Part shown: positions 26,220-35,424 of the stretch, in pieces
Numbering within the stretch: position 1 is the first letter of the stretch
Layout: each line of letters begins with the position of its first letter
Assembly (NCBI GenBank): GCA_964580675.1
Contig: CAZOLI010000009.1
Span: 1 to 64,000, forward strand
Direction: 5' to 3'
DNA: 64,000 nucleotides
Origin: CAZOLI01 sp964580675
Lineage (GTDB): Bacteria > Planctomycetota > MHYJ01 > CAYXQY01
Notes under the pieces: generated by a model
Told to the model about the DNA's origin: nothing
Seen by the model: the letters and a program-made list of their open reading frames with translations, nothing else
The model's database searches: none
Position numbers and translations under genes: made by a program

Positions 26220-26651
26220 CTATGAAGAGACGCGAACGTGGTTCCCCTTCCCCTTGCTACCACTCTCACCTTTGCCCAGAAGAAGCTATTTTGGCGGGGT
26301 GTAAATCATCATCTTTGCCGTCGGGGTCCGTCCCCGACCATATTTGGCAGGGATGCCTTCACCCCAATTCCGTATTGTTCCCTTGTTTCGGAAGAATCCG
26401 GGACCCCGAACATTTCCACCGCGGGTGGACGTATTCTCGCCTCTTTATCTTTATCCTTATCTTTATCTTAATCCACGGTCCTCCGGACCGTCCCGTCCCC
26501 CTCCCTCACGGTCGGGGCTCTGGCTTTGGGGAAACAACCGTCTATAACAATCTCTTTTGCTCCACAGCACACCAGCCCCCGTGCTCCTCCGCTCCCCTGC
26601 TCAACTCCTCACTCCTTACTCCCCCCTCCTTACTGACCCACTGTTGAGTCC
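26220..26651. other. Third intergenic repeat tract
   Basis: A gene-free convergent region between the VOC gene and the FapA-like gene. It carries a GTCGGGG-TCCGT-CCCCGAC hairpin (26320-26338), a TTTATC array (26442-26470), the ACGGTCC hairpin (26475-26491), one 43-bp-unit core (26512-26531) and a CTCAACTCC/CTTACTCC-rich tail like that at 13326-13360. The order array, hairpin, core repeats that of the 13.5-kb tract. Confidence 0.75.
26475..26491. repeat. Hairpin ACGGTCC-TCC-GGACCGT
   Basis: Perfect 7-bp stem, directly behind a TTTATC array and followed by CCC, as at 13536 and 14015. Only the loop differs from the copy at 13536. Confidence 0.75.
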
Positions 26652-28139
26652 TTACAGACCGCTACGAACAAAATTTAGGGTGTTTTCCTCGTCATCCCGA
26701 ACGACCCGGACCGGCCCTTTTCGTTCTTTGTCCACGTTCAAACTCACGTCCCCGATGGTCAGGACGGAGTCCGGAAATACTTTTTTTCGGATAATGATCT
26801 CGGGGACTTCCTGACTCTCCGTCCGGCTTTTCAATTTTTTCACTCTTCGGCCGAGGCGTTTCGACTTCGATTTCAGCTTCTTCATGTTCCGAACCATATC
26901 GAGTATTTTTTCCACCTTCTCCTCCGGCAGTTCCTTCAGCCGTTCCCGCGTAATTTCCCGCTGACCAATCCTTGTTTCCAAATATTCAATCTTCTCCTGT
27001 ACTTCCTCCTGCTCATTCTGAAGATCCTTAATTTCCCTGTAAGCATGCGTGGACACCCCGGTAATTACGATTGTCTCCTTCCCCATTTTCGATCCGATCA
27101 CACCAACCTCCACCGTGTTCAGGGCCACCACTTCGCCGCCCATTAATCGACCGCCGGGGGCCCTCAGGGCATCCATGGTGTTTATTTCGCTATCAATGAT
27201 CTCCCCATTCACCTCCACCTTCCCCGTGGCCGTTACATCACTCTCGTTTATGTACCGTGCGACGACGTTCCCCCCCGCTTCCAGTCTGGCCTTTTTCCTC
27301 CCCTTCACGCCCCCTTTTGCACGGATGTCTCCCCCTGCCTCGACCTGAGCAGCCTGTACGGTTCCCTCCACCACAACATCTTTCCCGGCTTTCACCTTAA
27401 AATTATCTCCAATTTGACCCTCTACAAACACGGTACCCGAAAAATCCACGTTTCCCACGTCATAATCAATATCCCCCTCCACGCGATAAACGTCCGAAAC
27501 CTCCAGTATACCGTCCTTTTTCTGAACAAGCCCACTCTCCGTCGCTGCATAAGTCCGTGTTTCCTCGTTGTATTCTACGTTTTCCCCCGGCTCAAATGGA
27601 AGATCCTCGTCCCCGAATAATTCTATTTTGTTACCGAATACGTCCACACCCGATTCTCCTTCAGCGTCCGATTTCAATGTTCCGATGGGGTCTCCCCTGG
27701 ACACGGACTGAACGTTCTTTCCGGCCTCCTCACGAAAATCAACCTGATCATTCTCATCCGTCTCGTCCTCATCAGAATTTGAACGAAGATCTTCCGACCA
27801 CTCCACGGCTTTTTCCCGTTTCTGCTCCAGTTCCGGCTTCTTTCCTTCCGCTACCTGTATCGGTTTCAGTTCCTCCTGTTCAGAAATCGCCTCCTTGATC
27901 TCTTCCTTTGCGTTATCCCATTGTTCAGGATCCACGTTGACGCCCAATTCCTCCAGAAATCGGTGGACGTCCGTTGTGTCATGGATCAATGTTGAATCAC
28001 CCGTATTCTCCTCATCCTCACCCAAACGTTCCGAACCAATCCGGGAAATTTTGACGTATCCCTTTACGGGAGGATCCGACACGAGAAACGAGCATTTAAA
28101 TGCCCGGTTTACGAGTTTTCGAGATGCCAATTCTTTCAT
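26652..28139 (-). CDS. FapA-like (DUF342) polymer-binding protein
   Basis: A 495-residue protein of the DUF342/FapA family. After an N-terminal part of about 125 residues comes the family segment SVSRGDPIGTLKSDAEGESGVDVFGN. A right-handed beta-helix-like region follows (about 215-365), with repeats such as VKAGKDVVVEGTVQAAQVEAGGDIRAKGGVKGR. The C-terminus is coiled coil (about 375-445), a short beta part and the end. Family members have been linked to flagellar or envelope polymer regulation; the role here is unknown. It is the last gene of the minus-strand group 32333-26652, 39 nt after the PglD-like gene. Confidence 0.82.
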   Translation of the reverse strand: MKELASRKLVNRAFKCSFLVSDPPVKGYVKISRIGSERLGEDEENTGDSTLIHDTTDVHRFLEELGVNVDPEQWDNAKEEIKEAISEQEELKPIQVAEGKKPELEQKREKAVEWSEDLRSNSDEDETDENDQVDFREEAGKNVQSVSRGDPIGTLKSDAEGESGVDVFGNKIELFGDEDLPFEPGENVEYNEETRTYAATESGLVQKKDGILEVSDVYRVEGDIDYDVGNVDFSGTVFVEGQIGDNFKVKAGKDVVVEGTVQAAQVEAGGDIRAKGGVKGRKKARLEAGGNVVARYINESDVTATGKVEVNGEIIDSEINTMDALRAPGGRLMGGEVVALNTVEVGVIGSKMGKETIVITGVSTHAYREIKDLQNEQEEVQEKIEYLETRIGQREITRERLKELPEEKVEKILDMVRNMKKLKSKSKRLGRRVKKLKSRTESQEVPEIIIRKKVFPDSVLTIGDVSLNVDKERKGPVRVVRDDEENTLNFVRSGL

Positions 28140-28178
28140 GCGAAATAGACTCGTTACCGTTTAGTCCCGTGAATACAA

Positions 28179-28841
28179 CTACGTTCCCGAAATTCTTGAC
28201 CCCTCCGGGTATTCACCGTGGGCAAGAGCACCCGCTTCAAGAAACGATCCATCCCCAATACGCGTTCCGGGGGCCACGGTGGCTCCCGCACCGATCATCA
28301 CTTCATCACCGAGTTTTACGTCTCCGGTAAGCGTTGCACCGGGAGCGATATGACAGTAATCTCCGATTTCGCAACCGTGATCAACGGAGGCATTGGTGTT
28401 CACGATGACCCCTTTGCCAAGAGATGCACTCACCCCGACCACACCGCCCGCATGTATACAGCAACCCCTTTCCACCTCTGCCTCCGAACTTATAACGGCG
28501 GACGGATGAGGTGTGGTAACGGCCCGGCCAATTTCCTCCGTGAACGTTTCCTGGAGTTCTCTCCGATGCGAATTATCCCCAATAGCCGGAACACAGGAAA
28601 CCGGGTTCTCGTCAAATCCCAGGTCCTCCTTCCACCTGTTCCGATCCACCCAGGTACCGAGTACCGGTTTTCCCCTGACAGGACCCTCCAGGTATGGTTC
28701 CTCGTCCACCACATCCACAAGACCCGCAACGTCGTCAAGCCGGTCTGCTTCATCCAGCATGTCAAGAAGAACCCGGGCCTGGGAACCGGCCCCGAGAAGA
28801 ACGAGCGAGTTCCGGGACGAACGAACGTCACCCCTAATCAT
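28179..28841 (-). CDS. PglD/NeuD-like sugar O- or N-acyltransferase
   Basis: A 220-residue protein with an N-terminal nucleotide-sugar-binding part (LVLLGAGSQARVLLDMLDE) and a C-terminal left-handed beta-helix of hexapeptide repeats (VERGCCIHAGGVVGVSASLGKGVIVNTNASVDHGCEIGDY). The His in VDHGCEIG is the expected catalytic base. Such enzymes acylate UDP-amino sugars for glycan synthesis. Its start overlaps the end of rluD by 8 bases. The sugar epimerase two genes upstream supports a surface-polysaccharide role. Confidence 0.87.
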   Translation of the reverse strand: MIRGDVRSSRNSLVLLGAGSQARVLLDMLDEADRLDDVAGLVDVVDEEPYLEGPVRGKPVLGTWVDRNRWKEDLGFDENPVSCVPAIGDNSHRRELQETFTEEIGRAVTTPHPSAVISSEAEVERGCCIHAGGVVGVSASLGKGVIVNTNASVDHGCEIGDYCHIAPGATLTGDVKLGDEVMIGAGATVAPGTRIGDGSFLEAGALAHGEYPEGSRISGT

Positions 28842-29847
28842 TTCTGGTCTTTAATAATTCAATGACCCGTTCCATGTCCTCCGGAAGAGGGGCTTCAACC
28901 GTAAGCCGCTCCTCACTTTCGGGATGATCAAAGGATATCGTTCGTGCGTGAAGTGCCTGTCTGTGAATAACAGCTTCCGGATCCTCAACGTCATCCGGCC
29001 GTTCGTTCCCGGTTATGTTCCAGGGAAACAGCACATCCTGATCCCCGTATTCGGTATCCGCGATCACCGGATGTCCGATGTGAGAAAGGTGAACGCGAAT
29101 TTGATGGGTTCGACCCGTTTCGATCTTCACGTCCAGAAGACTGAATTTGCCAAACCGCTCTCGCACCCGGTAAATTGTAACGGCACGTTTTCCGTCTTCC
29201 CTCACCTTCTGAAACATCCTGTTGTTTGGATCCGACCCGATCGGAAGATCTATGCGATCCTCATCAAACCGAGGTTCCCCTTTGACGATCGTTGTATACT
29301 GTTTGTCAACGTTCCGGTTCTCAAATTGTTTTCCCAGGCCCGTGCGCGCTCCTTGTGTCTTTGCGACCAGAATGACGCCGCTGGTCTCTTTGTCAAGACG
29401 GTGCACAATGCCGGGTCGATACACCTCATCGCCGTTCCGGGAGGGCAGCGAATCCTCACAGTAGCCAAGCACGGCATTTACCAGCGTCCCGGACCAGTGT
29501 CCCCCCCCGGGATGGGTCACCATCATGGCCGGTTTGTTTACGGCCATCATCCGGTCGTCCTCGTAGAGGACGTCAATGGGAATGTCCTCCGGTTCCGGTT
29601 TGGGTTTCACAATTCGAGGCACTTCCGCCTCGATGAAATCTCCCACACTTAACCGGTAGGCTTTCTTCGTTTCAACTTCTCCATTTACTTTCACCAGGCC
29701 TCTCTTTATCACTTTTTGCAGCAAACTCCGGGAATACTGCTGCAGGCGATTTGCCAGGTACTTGTCAAGACGGTACCCCTTCCGAACTTTTTTGTTTATT
29801 TCGTATTCCTTTTTTTCCAGGTCATCAAAATCCAGCTGTTCTTTCAT
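28834..29847 (-). CDS. rluD: 23S rRNA pseudouridine synthase, RluD family
   Basis: A 337-residue protein with an N-terminal S4 RNA-binding domain (YRLDKYLANRLQQYSRSLLQKVIKRGLVKVNG) and the RluA-type catalytic domain. The active-site Asp is in GIVHRLDKETSGVILVAKT; TGRTHQIRVHLSHIGHPV follows. RluD modifies helix 69 of 23S rRNA, though paralogues exist. The start is set at ATG 29847; a TTG at 29865 in the same frame is possible and neither has a strong Shine-Dalgarno. Confidence 0.92.
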   Translation of the reverse strand: MKEQLDFDDLEKKEYEINKKVRKGYRLDKYLANRLQQYSRSLLQKVIKRGLVKVNGEVETKKAYRLSVGDFIEAEVPRIVKPKPEPEDIPIDVLYEDDRMMAVNKPAMMVTHPGGGHWSGTLVNAVLGYCEDSLPSRNGDEVYRPGIVHRLDKETSGVILVAKTQGARTGLGKQFENRNVDKQYTTIVKGEPRFDEDRIDLPIGSDPNNRMFQKVREDGKRAVTIYRVRERFGKFSLLDVKIETGRTHQIRVHLSHIGHPVIADTEYGDQDVLFPWNITGNERPDDVEDPEAVIHRQALHARTISFDHPESEERLTVEAPLPEDMERVIELLKTRND

Positions 29848-29903
29848 ACCCAGTTTTGAAAACAACCTGCTGTTGGATGGAACCGTTATGATTGGAAAAC
29901 CGA

Positions 29904-30869
29904 TTAAAGATGCTCTTCAAACCATTCCCAGGTTTGTAACAACCCCTCCTTCAACTCCATTACCGGTTCATAATCAAGCTCTTCTCGCGCCCGGGATATA
30001 TCGGCGTACGAGTGCCGGATGTCCCCCGGTCGCGGATCCTCGTAAACGGGATCCACGTCAAGCCCACTGATGTCGCGCAGGACTTCAAACAGTTCGTTTA
30101 TGGACGTGGAGCGAAAGCCACTGATGTTGTAAACCTCCCCGGCGTTTTCGGGCCTCTGTGCGGCCGAAAGAAACGCATCCACCACGTTGGAGACGTAGGT
30201 AAAATCCCGGGTCTGTTTTCCGTCTCCGTAGATGACCGGGCGTTCACGCCGAAGAAGAGAACTGATGAACGACGGCACGACAGCGGCGTATTCACTATCG
30301 GGATCCTGGTAAGGACCAAAGACATTAAAAAGACGAAGAGTAATTACCGGAAGTTCAAAGGTCTCATGATATGCTTCAGCATATAATTCCATGGCCGCCT
30401 TCGAAGCAGCATACGGTGAAACCGGGTTCCAGCCCGCGTCCTCGGTCATCGGAAGCTCATCGGTTTCCCCGTAAACGGCCGAACTACCTGCGTTCACAAT
30501 GACCTCCGGCTCAATTTCACGGGCCATTTCCAGCAATCGCAATGAACCGGTCACGTTGGCCCTGTTGGTCGTCGTCGGATCCCGCACCGAACGAGGAACG
30601 GAGGGGATGGCGGCCAGGTGGAAAATATACGACGCGTCCTCAAAACCCGGAAGTGGACTGCTGATCAGTGACACATCACTCTGGATCAGCCGGACGTCGT
30701 CCTCAACATCCTCTATATTTGACCGGTTTCCCGTTGCGAAATCCTCAATAATGGAAACGTTCGCACCGTACTCCAGCAGTCTTCGTACCAGGTTGGAGCC
30801 GATGAATCCGGCTCCACCTGTAACCAGAACGTCGGTATTTTGAAAAATCTCCTTGTTTATCTCCGTCAT
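29904..30869 (-). CDS. NAD-dependent epimerase/dehydratase (UDP-sugar epimerase type)
   Basis: Extended SDR of 321 residues: GGAGFIGSNLVRRLLEYG, then NAGSSAVYGE, the catalytic YAASKAAMELY and RLFNVFGPYQDPDSEYAAVVP. This pattern is that of UDP-glucose/UDP-GlcNAc 4-epimerases and their relatives; the exact sugar is open. Gaps of about 56 nt on both sides suggest an operon from the zinc-ribbon gene at 32333 through rluD, the PglD-like gene and the FapA-like gene. Confidence 0.88.
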   Translation of the reverse strand: MTEINKEIFQNTDVLVTGGAGFIGSNLVRRLLEYGANVSIIEDFATGNRSNIEDVEDDVRLIQSDVSLISSPLPGFEDASYIFHLAAIPSVPRSVRDPTTTNRANVTGSLRLLEMAREIEPEVIVNAGSSAVYGETDELPMTEDAGWNPVSPYAASKAAMELYAEAYHETFELPVITLRLFNVFGPYQDPDSEYAAVVPSFISSLLRRERPVIYGDGKQTRDFTYVSNVVDAFLSAAQRPENAGEVYNISGFRSTSINELFEVLRDISGLDVDPVYEDPRPGDIRHSYADISRAREELDYEPVMELKEGLLQTWEWFEEHL

Positions 30870-30926
30870 ATTACATTCTTAAAAATCAAGATAACTGCAG
30901 CAGAGAGTCCCCATTCCCCCCAAAAT

Positions 30927-32333
30927 TCACTTGCTCTCAAGTACTTTTTCCCACTCCGATATCCAGTTTTTCTTGAATTCACCGGGGGAAGCATACGTCC
31001 CGATGTTCTCCCCTGTAAGCATCCGGAGCTGATGATGGAGGTAGGCATAATGGGTCTGGCGATCGGGAGGATTTCCTCCGCCATCCTCGCCCGATTCCGG
31101 CACCCGGTTAAACGCCGTTACCAGCCACCTTGTTCTTGAGTTATTGCTGTTTTTCTGGTACCAACTTCGAATTTCACGGCCACTGGAAAACCAGCGTCCG
31201 GTAATGCGATACCAGAACCGCCGGTAATACGAAAGATGCTCCTCACTGTTCGGGGTGTGAAAATCATAAAATTCAACTTTTTTCTGAACGTCGGAGGTGT
31301 TTCCGAACATCTGATACAGTGCCACGAGTCCGGCCAACCGCAGGTGCTCCCGGCGTCCCGAGTCCTCAACAAGTTCCGAGATGACCTGCTTTACCTTTGA
31401 TGACGGAGAAGGTGTGTCAGCAGGGGCCGGTTGTTCCAGGTCTATTTCGCGAATGGTCTTCTGCATATGAAGTGGAAACACACGAATCCCCAAGACCACA
31501 TGCAATGAACTGAGGGCATCCAGAACGGCAAAATGATCAACCCGGTTTAAACGGGCATGCAACTCCCGGAGGTTGTTCGCCGTCACATGACCCCGATGGC
31601 CGGCGATCATCAATCCTTCCATGGCCCTCTTCATCCGTTCCGGAGACGTATCTTCCTTCATAATCACGTCTTTCAGGGGTTTTACCGCTGATTTTTCTGC
31701 GGTTCTGACGTAACCTCCTATATCTTTCATGGAGGGAGTACCGGATCCGGCAAACGCCTTCGTGAGTTTTTCCTTCGCCGCCTCGCCCGGAGCCTTCTGA
31801 TTCATCCAGCTCTGCAGTTGCAGGTATCCCCAGATCCCCACGGCCAGCACGACGACCGCAACAACGCTTCTTTTCGTCCATTTCTTTCGAAGGTAGTCCG
31901 CATCAGCATCATCATCCGCAACTTTCTCCCCCGTCCTGACATCCGTTCCGCACTCAAGACAGTAGATGTCCCCCTTCAGAAGCTCCGTTCCGCAATTTGG
32001 ACAGGTTTGGTCCGTCTGTTGCTGATCCGCTGATTCCGGTTCCTCCGTCTCCTGACGCGGGGGCGGTTGTGTCGATGAAGCCGAACCGGATTCGTCATCC
32101 TTCCCCGGTTCGAGATCGGCCTGAGAAGGACCTTCGGTCACTTCACCAAGCTCCAGACCGGTCCCTTCCGAGGTGGATTCCTCTTCGTTCCCCGTATCCA
32201 TCCCGGCATCACCCGGTGTCTCGTCCGGAACTTTCATCACACTTTCACACGATGGACATCGTATTTTCTTCCCCCGGAGGGAATCCTTCACCTCAAGTGT
32301 TTTTCCGCAACCGCACGTCATCTGAAATCCCAT
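30927..32333 (-). CDS. Double zinc-ribbon, single-membrane-helix protein
   Basis: A 468-residue protein. A first zinc ribbon uses C7, C9, C26 and C29 and includes KKIRCPSCESVMKVPDE, as in many planctomycete proteins. An acidic Glu/Pro/Ser linker follows, then a second ribbon (CPNCGTELLKGDIYCLECGTD) and a membrane helix (SVVAVVVLAVGIWGYLQL, about 155-172). The rest is a helical region of about 290 residues with HEAT-like character. No enzyme motif is visible. It heads the operon that continues with the epimerase. Confidence 0.75.
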   Translation of the reverse strand: MGFQMTCGCGKTLEVKDSLRGKKIRCPSCESVMKVPDETPGDAGMDTGNEEESTSEGTGLELGEVTEGPSQADLEPGKDDESGSASSTQPPPRQETEEPESADQQQTDQTCPNCGTELLKGDIYCLECGTDVRTGEKVADDDADADYLRKKWTKRSVVAVVVLAVGIWGYLQLQSWMNQKAPGEAAKEKLTKAFAGSGTPSMKDIGGYVRTAEKSAVKPLKDVIMKEDTSPERMKRAMEGLMIAGHRGHVTANNLRELHARLNRVDHFAVLDALSSLHVVLGIRVFPLHMQKTIREIDLEQPAPADTPSPSSKVKQVISELVEDSGRREHLRLAGLVALYQMFGNTSDVQKKVEFYDFHTPNSEEHLSYYRRFWYRITGRWFSSGREIRSWYQKNSNNSRTRWLVTAFNRVPESGEDGGGNPPDRQTHYAYLHHQLRMLTGENIGTYASPGEFKKNWISEWEKVLESK

Positions 32334-32734
32334 TTTTCTTGTGCCCGGCGTGATTTAAATAATCAGATTTCCGTACCAGATTCGACAGGAAGAAAGGCCG
32401 TCCATACAACTCCCCATCCTCGAACGCGACATGTATTGAATCGAATGAACTGATGGAATTCAAGGTTTCCCGAACGGTTTGTTTTTCTCTATCCAGCTGT
32501 ATATACTTTTAATGAATACGGTTGAATCGAATCGACTCAGCAGCTGTTCATGCGTTCCGGTTCAATCGGTTTTTGTTTCTCGTCATCAACAGCGAAGTTC
32601 AGTAAGGAAACAAAATCCCGATCACCGATTAGCCGGCTGGCTCTGGCAGATCCTTCCGAAACGCAAAATACCCTGCCACTCTTCCGGACAACAGAAGACG
32701 GTTTGAATTCATAAGATAACCAGGAGCAAACATA
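32334..32734. other. Divergent intergenic region
   Basis: 400 bases between the zinc-ribbon gene (minus) and a lipoprotein gene (plus). It holds one likely plus-strand promoter at 32479-32507. Nothing else was recognised; the overlapping short frames have no support. Confidence 0.5.
32479..32507 (+). promoter_or_regulatory. Probable promoter for the lipoprotein at 32735
   Basis: TTGTTT at 32479-32484, 17-bp spacer, TATACT at 32502-32507. Transcription would start near 32514, leaving a leader of about 220 nt before the lipoprotein ATG. Confidence 0.45.
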
Positions 32735-33238
32735 ATGATCAGCGTGAATCGACACCACCTGTCTTCACTCGTTGGGATTTTTCTGGTTTTCCTGTTTGTG
32801 ATCTCGTGTTCGTCGTCCACACACAAATGGCTCGAACACCGTCAGTTAAAAGCTGAACACGTCAGTGCCCTGAACCTCGGCTCGACGCACAACATGATCA
32901 TCGCCGGGGAACGCTCAAACCTGAGAGTAAATGGCATGGTGGGCAATCACACGCGAGAACTAACGGATTACGTCACGTTTCATGTTCAGGGACCCGGCTC
33001 GATCGACCGTGAAAACGGCCGTGTCTATTTTGAGGGTTCTTCACCGAACGGAAAGGATGGCACGCAGGTCTGGGTCACGTATGATCACAGTCAGTTTAAC
33101 ACAAAAACCCCTCCTTCCGTGCCCCGGGTGGTGAAAAGCAATCGGGTAACCATCTACGTTCGACCCCGATCGGAGAAAATCGAGATGCCTGAAGTCCGGA
33201 AGTACGAGCCAAGGCGTCTGCAGAAGCCGGTTCGATAG
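32735..33238 (+). CDS. Small predicted lipoprotein
   Basis: A 167-residue protein with a clear lipoprotein signal: MISVNRHHL, hydrophobic core, lipobox VISCSSS. The mature part is probably a beta-sandwich (GERSNLRVNGMVGNHTRELTDYVTFHVQG) like bacterial Ig-type domains. The end is basic and Pro/Arg-rich. Shine-Dalgarno AGGAGC precedes the ATG. It stands alone between divergent and convergent neighbours. Function unknown. Confidence 0.75.
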   Translation: MISVNRHHLSSLVGIFLVFLFVISCSSSTHKWLEHRQLKAEHVSALNLGSTHNMIIAGERSNLRVNGMVGNHTRELTDYVTFHVQGPGSIDRENGRVYFEGSSPNGKDGTQVWVTYDHSQFNTKTPPSVPRVVKSNRVTIYVRPRSEKIEMPEVRKYEPRRLQKPVR

Positions 33239-33291
33239 CCTTCCCATCCATTCCCGGATTCCCGGGAGACAAAAAGAAACAGGCACTGGCA

Positions 33292-34083
33292 TTAGAGGAG
33301 TGATTGCACCTGGCCCCCATCCACCTGGATGGTTGTCCCGGTAATAAAGGAGGCCTGTTCGGAACAGAGAAACGCCACAAGACTTCCCACCTCCGCAGGT
33401 TCCCCCACACGACCCACGGGTATTTCCGATCCCATTTCCCGAATAAATGCTTCCGGTGATTGTTCCGTTCCCCGGGTTTCCTCACGGGCAAGCTCCTCCA
33501 GACGACTCGTGTGTACATAACCCGGGCAGACGTTGTTTACCAGAACCCCTTCCTCCCCCACCTCCCGGGACAGCGTTTTGGCCCAGCCGACCACCGCCGA
33601 ACGAATGCTATTGCTCAGCATGAGATTGTCGATGGGTTGTTTTACCGAGATGGACGTCAGGTTTACAATCCGCCCCCATTCCCGATCCTTCATCCCCGGA
33701 AGAAATCCTCGAACAAGCCGCAAACTGCTCATCAGTGTTCGCTCCACCGCATCCTGCCAGTCCTCCTCGTCAAGGGAGTCGAACGTTCCGGGAGGAGGGC
33801 CGCCATTGTTGGTAACCACAATATCTATTTTTCCTGATTCCTCAAGTACCTGCTCAGTGAACGCATCAATTTGTTCCCTTTCATCCAGATCAACGATGTA
33901 CCAGTCCACCGTTGCACCTGTATTTTGCTCGATCTCCGACGCCGTCTCACGAAGTTGTTCTTTTCCCCTCGCACAGATCACGAGATCACAGCCATTCCGT
34001 CCCAGTTCCATGGCAACTCCCCTGCCTATGCCTCTGCTGGAAGCCGCCACCAGTGCCCGTCGATCGTCCAATCCCAGATCCAT
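33292..34083 (-). CDS. SDR-like oxidoreductase with atypical active site
   Basis: A 263-residue Rossmann protein of FabG type. The glycine motif is ASSRGIGRG and the usual NNAG is NNGG. The catalytic YxxxK is replaced by SxxxR: where FabG has YxAAKAxVVG, this protein has SNSIRSAVVGWAKTL. A subgroup of FabG-like SDRs with exactly this type of change is known, so the change is a family feature, not damage. It lies 10 nt behind the Ser/Thr kinase gene and probably shares its transcript. Substrate unknown. Confidence 0.83.
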   Translation of the reverse strand: MDLGLDDRRALVAASSRGIGRGVAMELGRNGCDLVICARGKEQLRETASEIEQNTGATVDWYIVDLDEREQIDAFTEQVLEESGKIDIVVTNNGGPPPGTFDSLDEEDWQDAVERTLMSSLRLVRGFLPGMKDREWGRIVNLTSISVKQPIDNLMLSNSIRSAVVGWAKTLSREVGEEGVLVNNVCPGYVHTSRLEELAREETRGTEQSPEAFIREMGSEIPVGRVGEPAEVGSLVAFLCSEQASFITGTTIQVDGGQVQSLL

Positions 34084-34093
34084 ATCTACCTCA

Positions 34094-35338
34094 TCAATAA
34101 TATATTTCGGTCTCTTCGACTTCCTTCAGCTTCTCAAATTCCTCAATGTATTTTTTCTGAAGAAGCTTCCACTTTATCCCGACGGAATATTCGTCCCTCT
34201 CCACGTCTTCATCTCCGCTCGGACGACACCACCGAACCTCCCCTCGAGTTTTAAAGGAACTGTTAATGGCCGGGATCACGATCAAACAGTCGACAACCTC
34301 CCCTTCCTGAAATTCATCGCCGGAAGAAAACCCGAGGCCCCCACGACTGAAATTCATGATACTGTACCGGGAACCACCGGGTTTCTCGTATTCCGAATCT
34401 TCCTGACGGGTTTCACAATACAGGTAACTGCCCGGCGAAATCAGGCGGGTATCCCGGTTTTCAATGTCCATGCTGGACCGTTCCTCGAGCCGTTTACCCG
34501 AATCTTCGGCCTCTTCTTCTTTTGGTGGTTCCCAGTGTTTCTTCAGTTCCCACAGCACCATGTTCATGTCCGAAAACCGGTCATCCGGATCCTTCTCAAT
34601 CATCTTCATCACGGTATCCGAGAGGGACAGAGAGATGTCCTCCCGTTTTTCGATGAGGGGTTCGGCTGATTCTTTCCGGTGTTTGTCCAGGAGTTCCTGT
34701 TTTGTACGGGCGACAAACGGCGGTTCACCGGACGCCATCTCATACAGCGTTATACCCAGGGAATACATGTCCGTTCGGTAATCGAGAGAATCCCCCTCAA
34801 TCTGTTCGGGAGCCATGTAGGTAGGGGTTCCCGAAACACCGGAGGAACCGAAAAAATCAAACGAGAAAAATCCGATTTCCTCCGCTATGGAAAAATCTAT
34901 CACCCGAACGTCCAGTGTTTCGTTAACAAGGATGTTTTCCGGTTTTATGTCCTTGTGTATGATGTTCTCCAGATGGAGCGCGGAAAGGGCCTGAGCGGTT
35001 TTGATGCCGACAGTAAGCCAGTGCCTCCGAATGAGATCAGATTCCTGCAGAAGCAGGTTTTTCACGTTTCTGCCGTCAAAGTATTCCAGAATCATGTAAG
35101 GACGGCCGTCCACTTCCCCGGTATCATAAATATCGAGGAACAGGTTTTCCTTCAGGGTATCCAGAAGCTCCGCCTCAAACTCAAACATCTTCCGTTCTTC
35201 GCTATCCGAGGCAGCTTCCTCGGTTAAGATCTTAATGGCCACGGTGTCCCCACTGCTCTTATCCGCCGCCTGGTATATGACGGAACTCCCTCCACGATTG
35301 ACCTCTTTTATCGTGTTGTAGCCGTTTATTCGTACCAT
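34094..35338 (-). CDS. Ser/Thr protein kinase with C-terminal PilZ-like domain
   Basis: A 414-residue soluble protein. The Hanks-type kinase domain (about 5-270) has the glycine loop NRGGSSVIY at 14-22, the ATP lysine K36 in VAIKIL, HKDIKPENIL at 128-137 (Lys in place of the Arg of HRD), DFS in place of DFG at 148-150, and MAPEQ at 175-179. Residues about 300-400 resemble a PilZ domain, with SIMNFSRGGLGF matching the second PilZ motif, but the RxxxR motif that grips cyclic-di-GMP is not seen. There is no membrane helix. The start is ATG 35338, only 13 nt from the 3' end of the tRNA-Ala gene and without a Shine-Dalgarno; the longer frame would read through the tRNA. Confidence 0.83.
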   Translation of the reverse strand: MVRINGYNTIKEVNRGGSSVIYQAADKSSGDTVAIKILTEEAASDSEERKMFEFEAELLDTLKENLFLDIYDTGEVDGRPYMILEYFDGRNVKNLLLQESDLIRRHWLTVGIKTAQALSALHLENIIHKDIKPENILVNETLDVRVIDFSIAEEIGFFSFDFFGSSGVSGTPTYMAPEQIEGDSLDYRTDMYSLGITLYEMASGEPPFVARTKQELLDKHRKESAEPLIEKREDISLSLSDTVMKMIEKDPDDRFSDMNMVLWELKKHWEPPKEEEAEDSGKRLEERSSMDIENRDTRLISPGSYLYCETRQEDSEYEKPGGSRYSIMNFSRGGLGFSSGDEFQEGEVVDCLIVIPAINSSFKTRGEVRWCRPSGDEDVERDEYSVGIKWKLLQKKYIEEFEKLKEVEETEIYY

Positions 35339-35351
35339 GATGAGAGAAAGA

Positions 35352-35424
35352 TGGAGACGACCGGGCTCGAACCGGTAACCTCCGCCTTGCAAGGGCGGTG
35401 CTCTCCCAGTTGAGCTACGTCCCC
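35352..35424 (-). tRNA. tRNA-Ala (anticodon TGC)
   Basis: A 73-nt cloverleaf on the minus strand. The acceptor stem is GGGGACG with CGTCTCC, the D arm GCTC/GAGC, the anticodon stem CCGCC/GGCGG with loop CTTGCAA, the T arm ACCGG-TTCGAGC-CCGGT, and the discriminator base A. CCA is not encoded. It lies 13 nt before the kinase gene on the same strand. Confidence 0.95.

Noticed and set aside
33533..34669. Plus-strand open frame of 378 codons
   Set aside because: It is antisense to the atypical SDR and the kinase, both of which have clear family motifs; its translation is Ser/Pro/Arg-rich shadow sequence.
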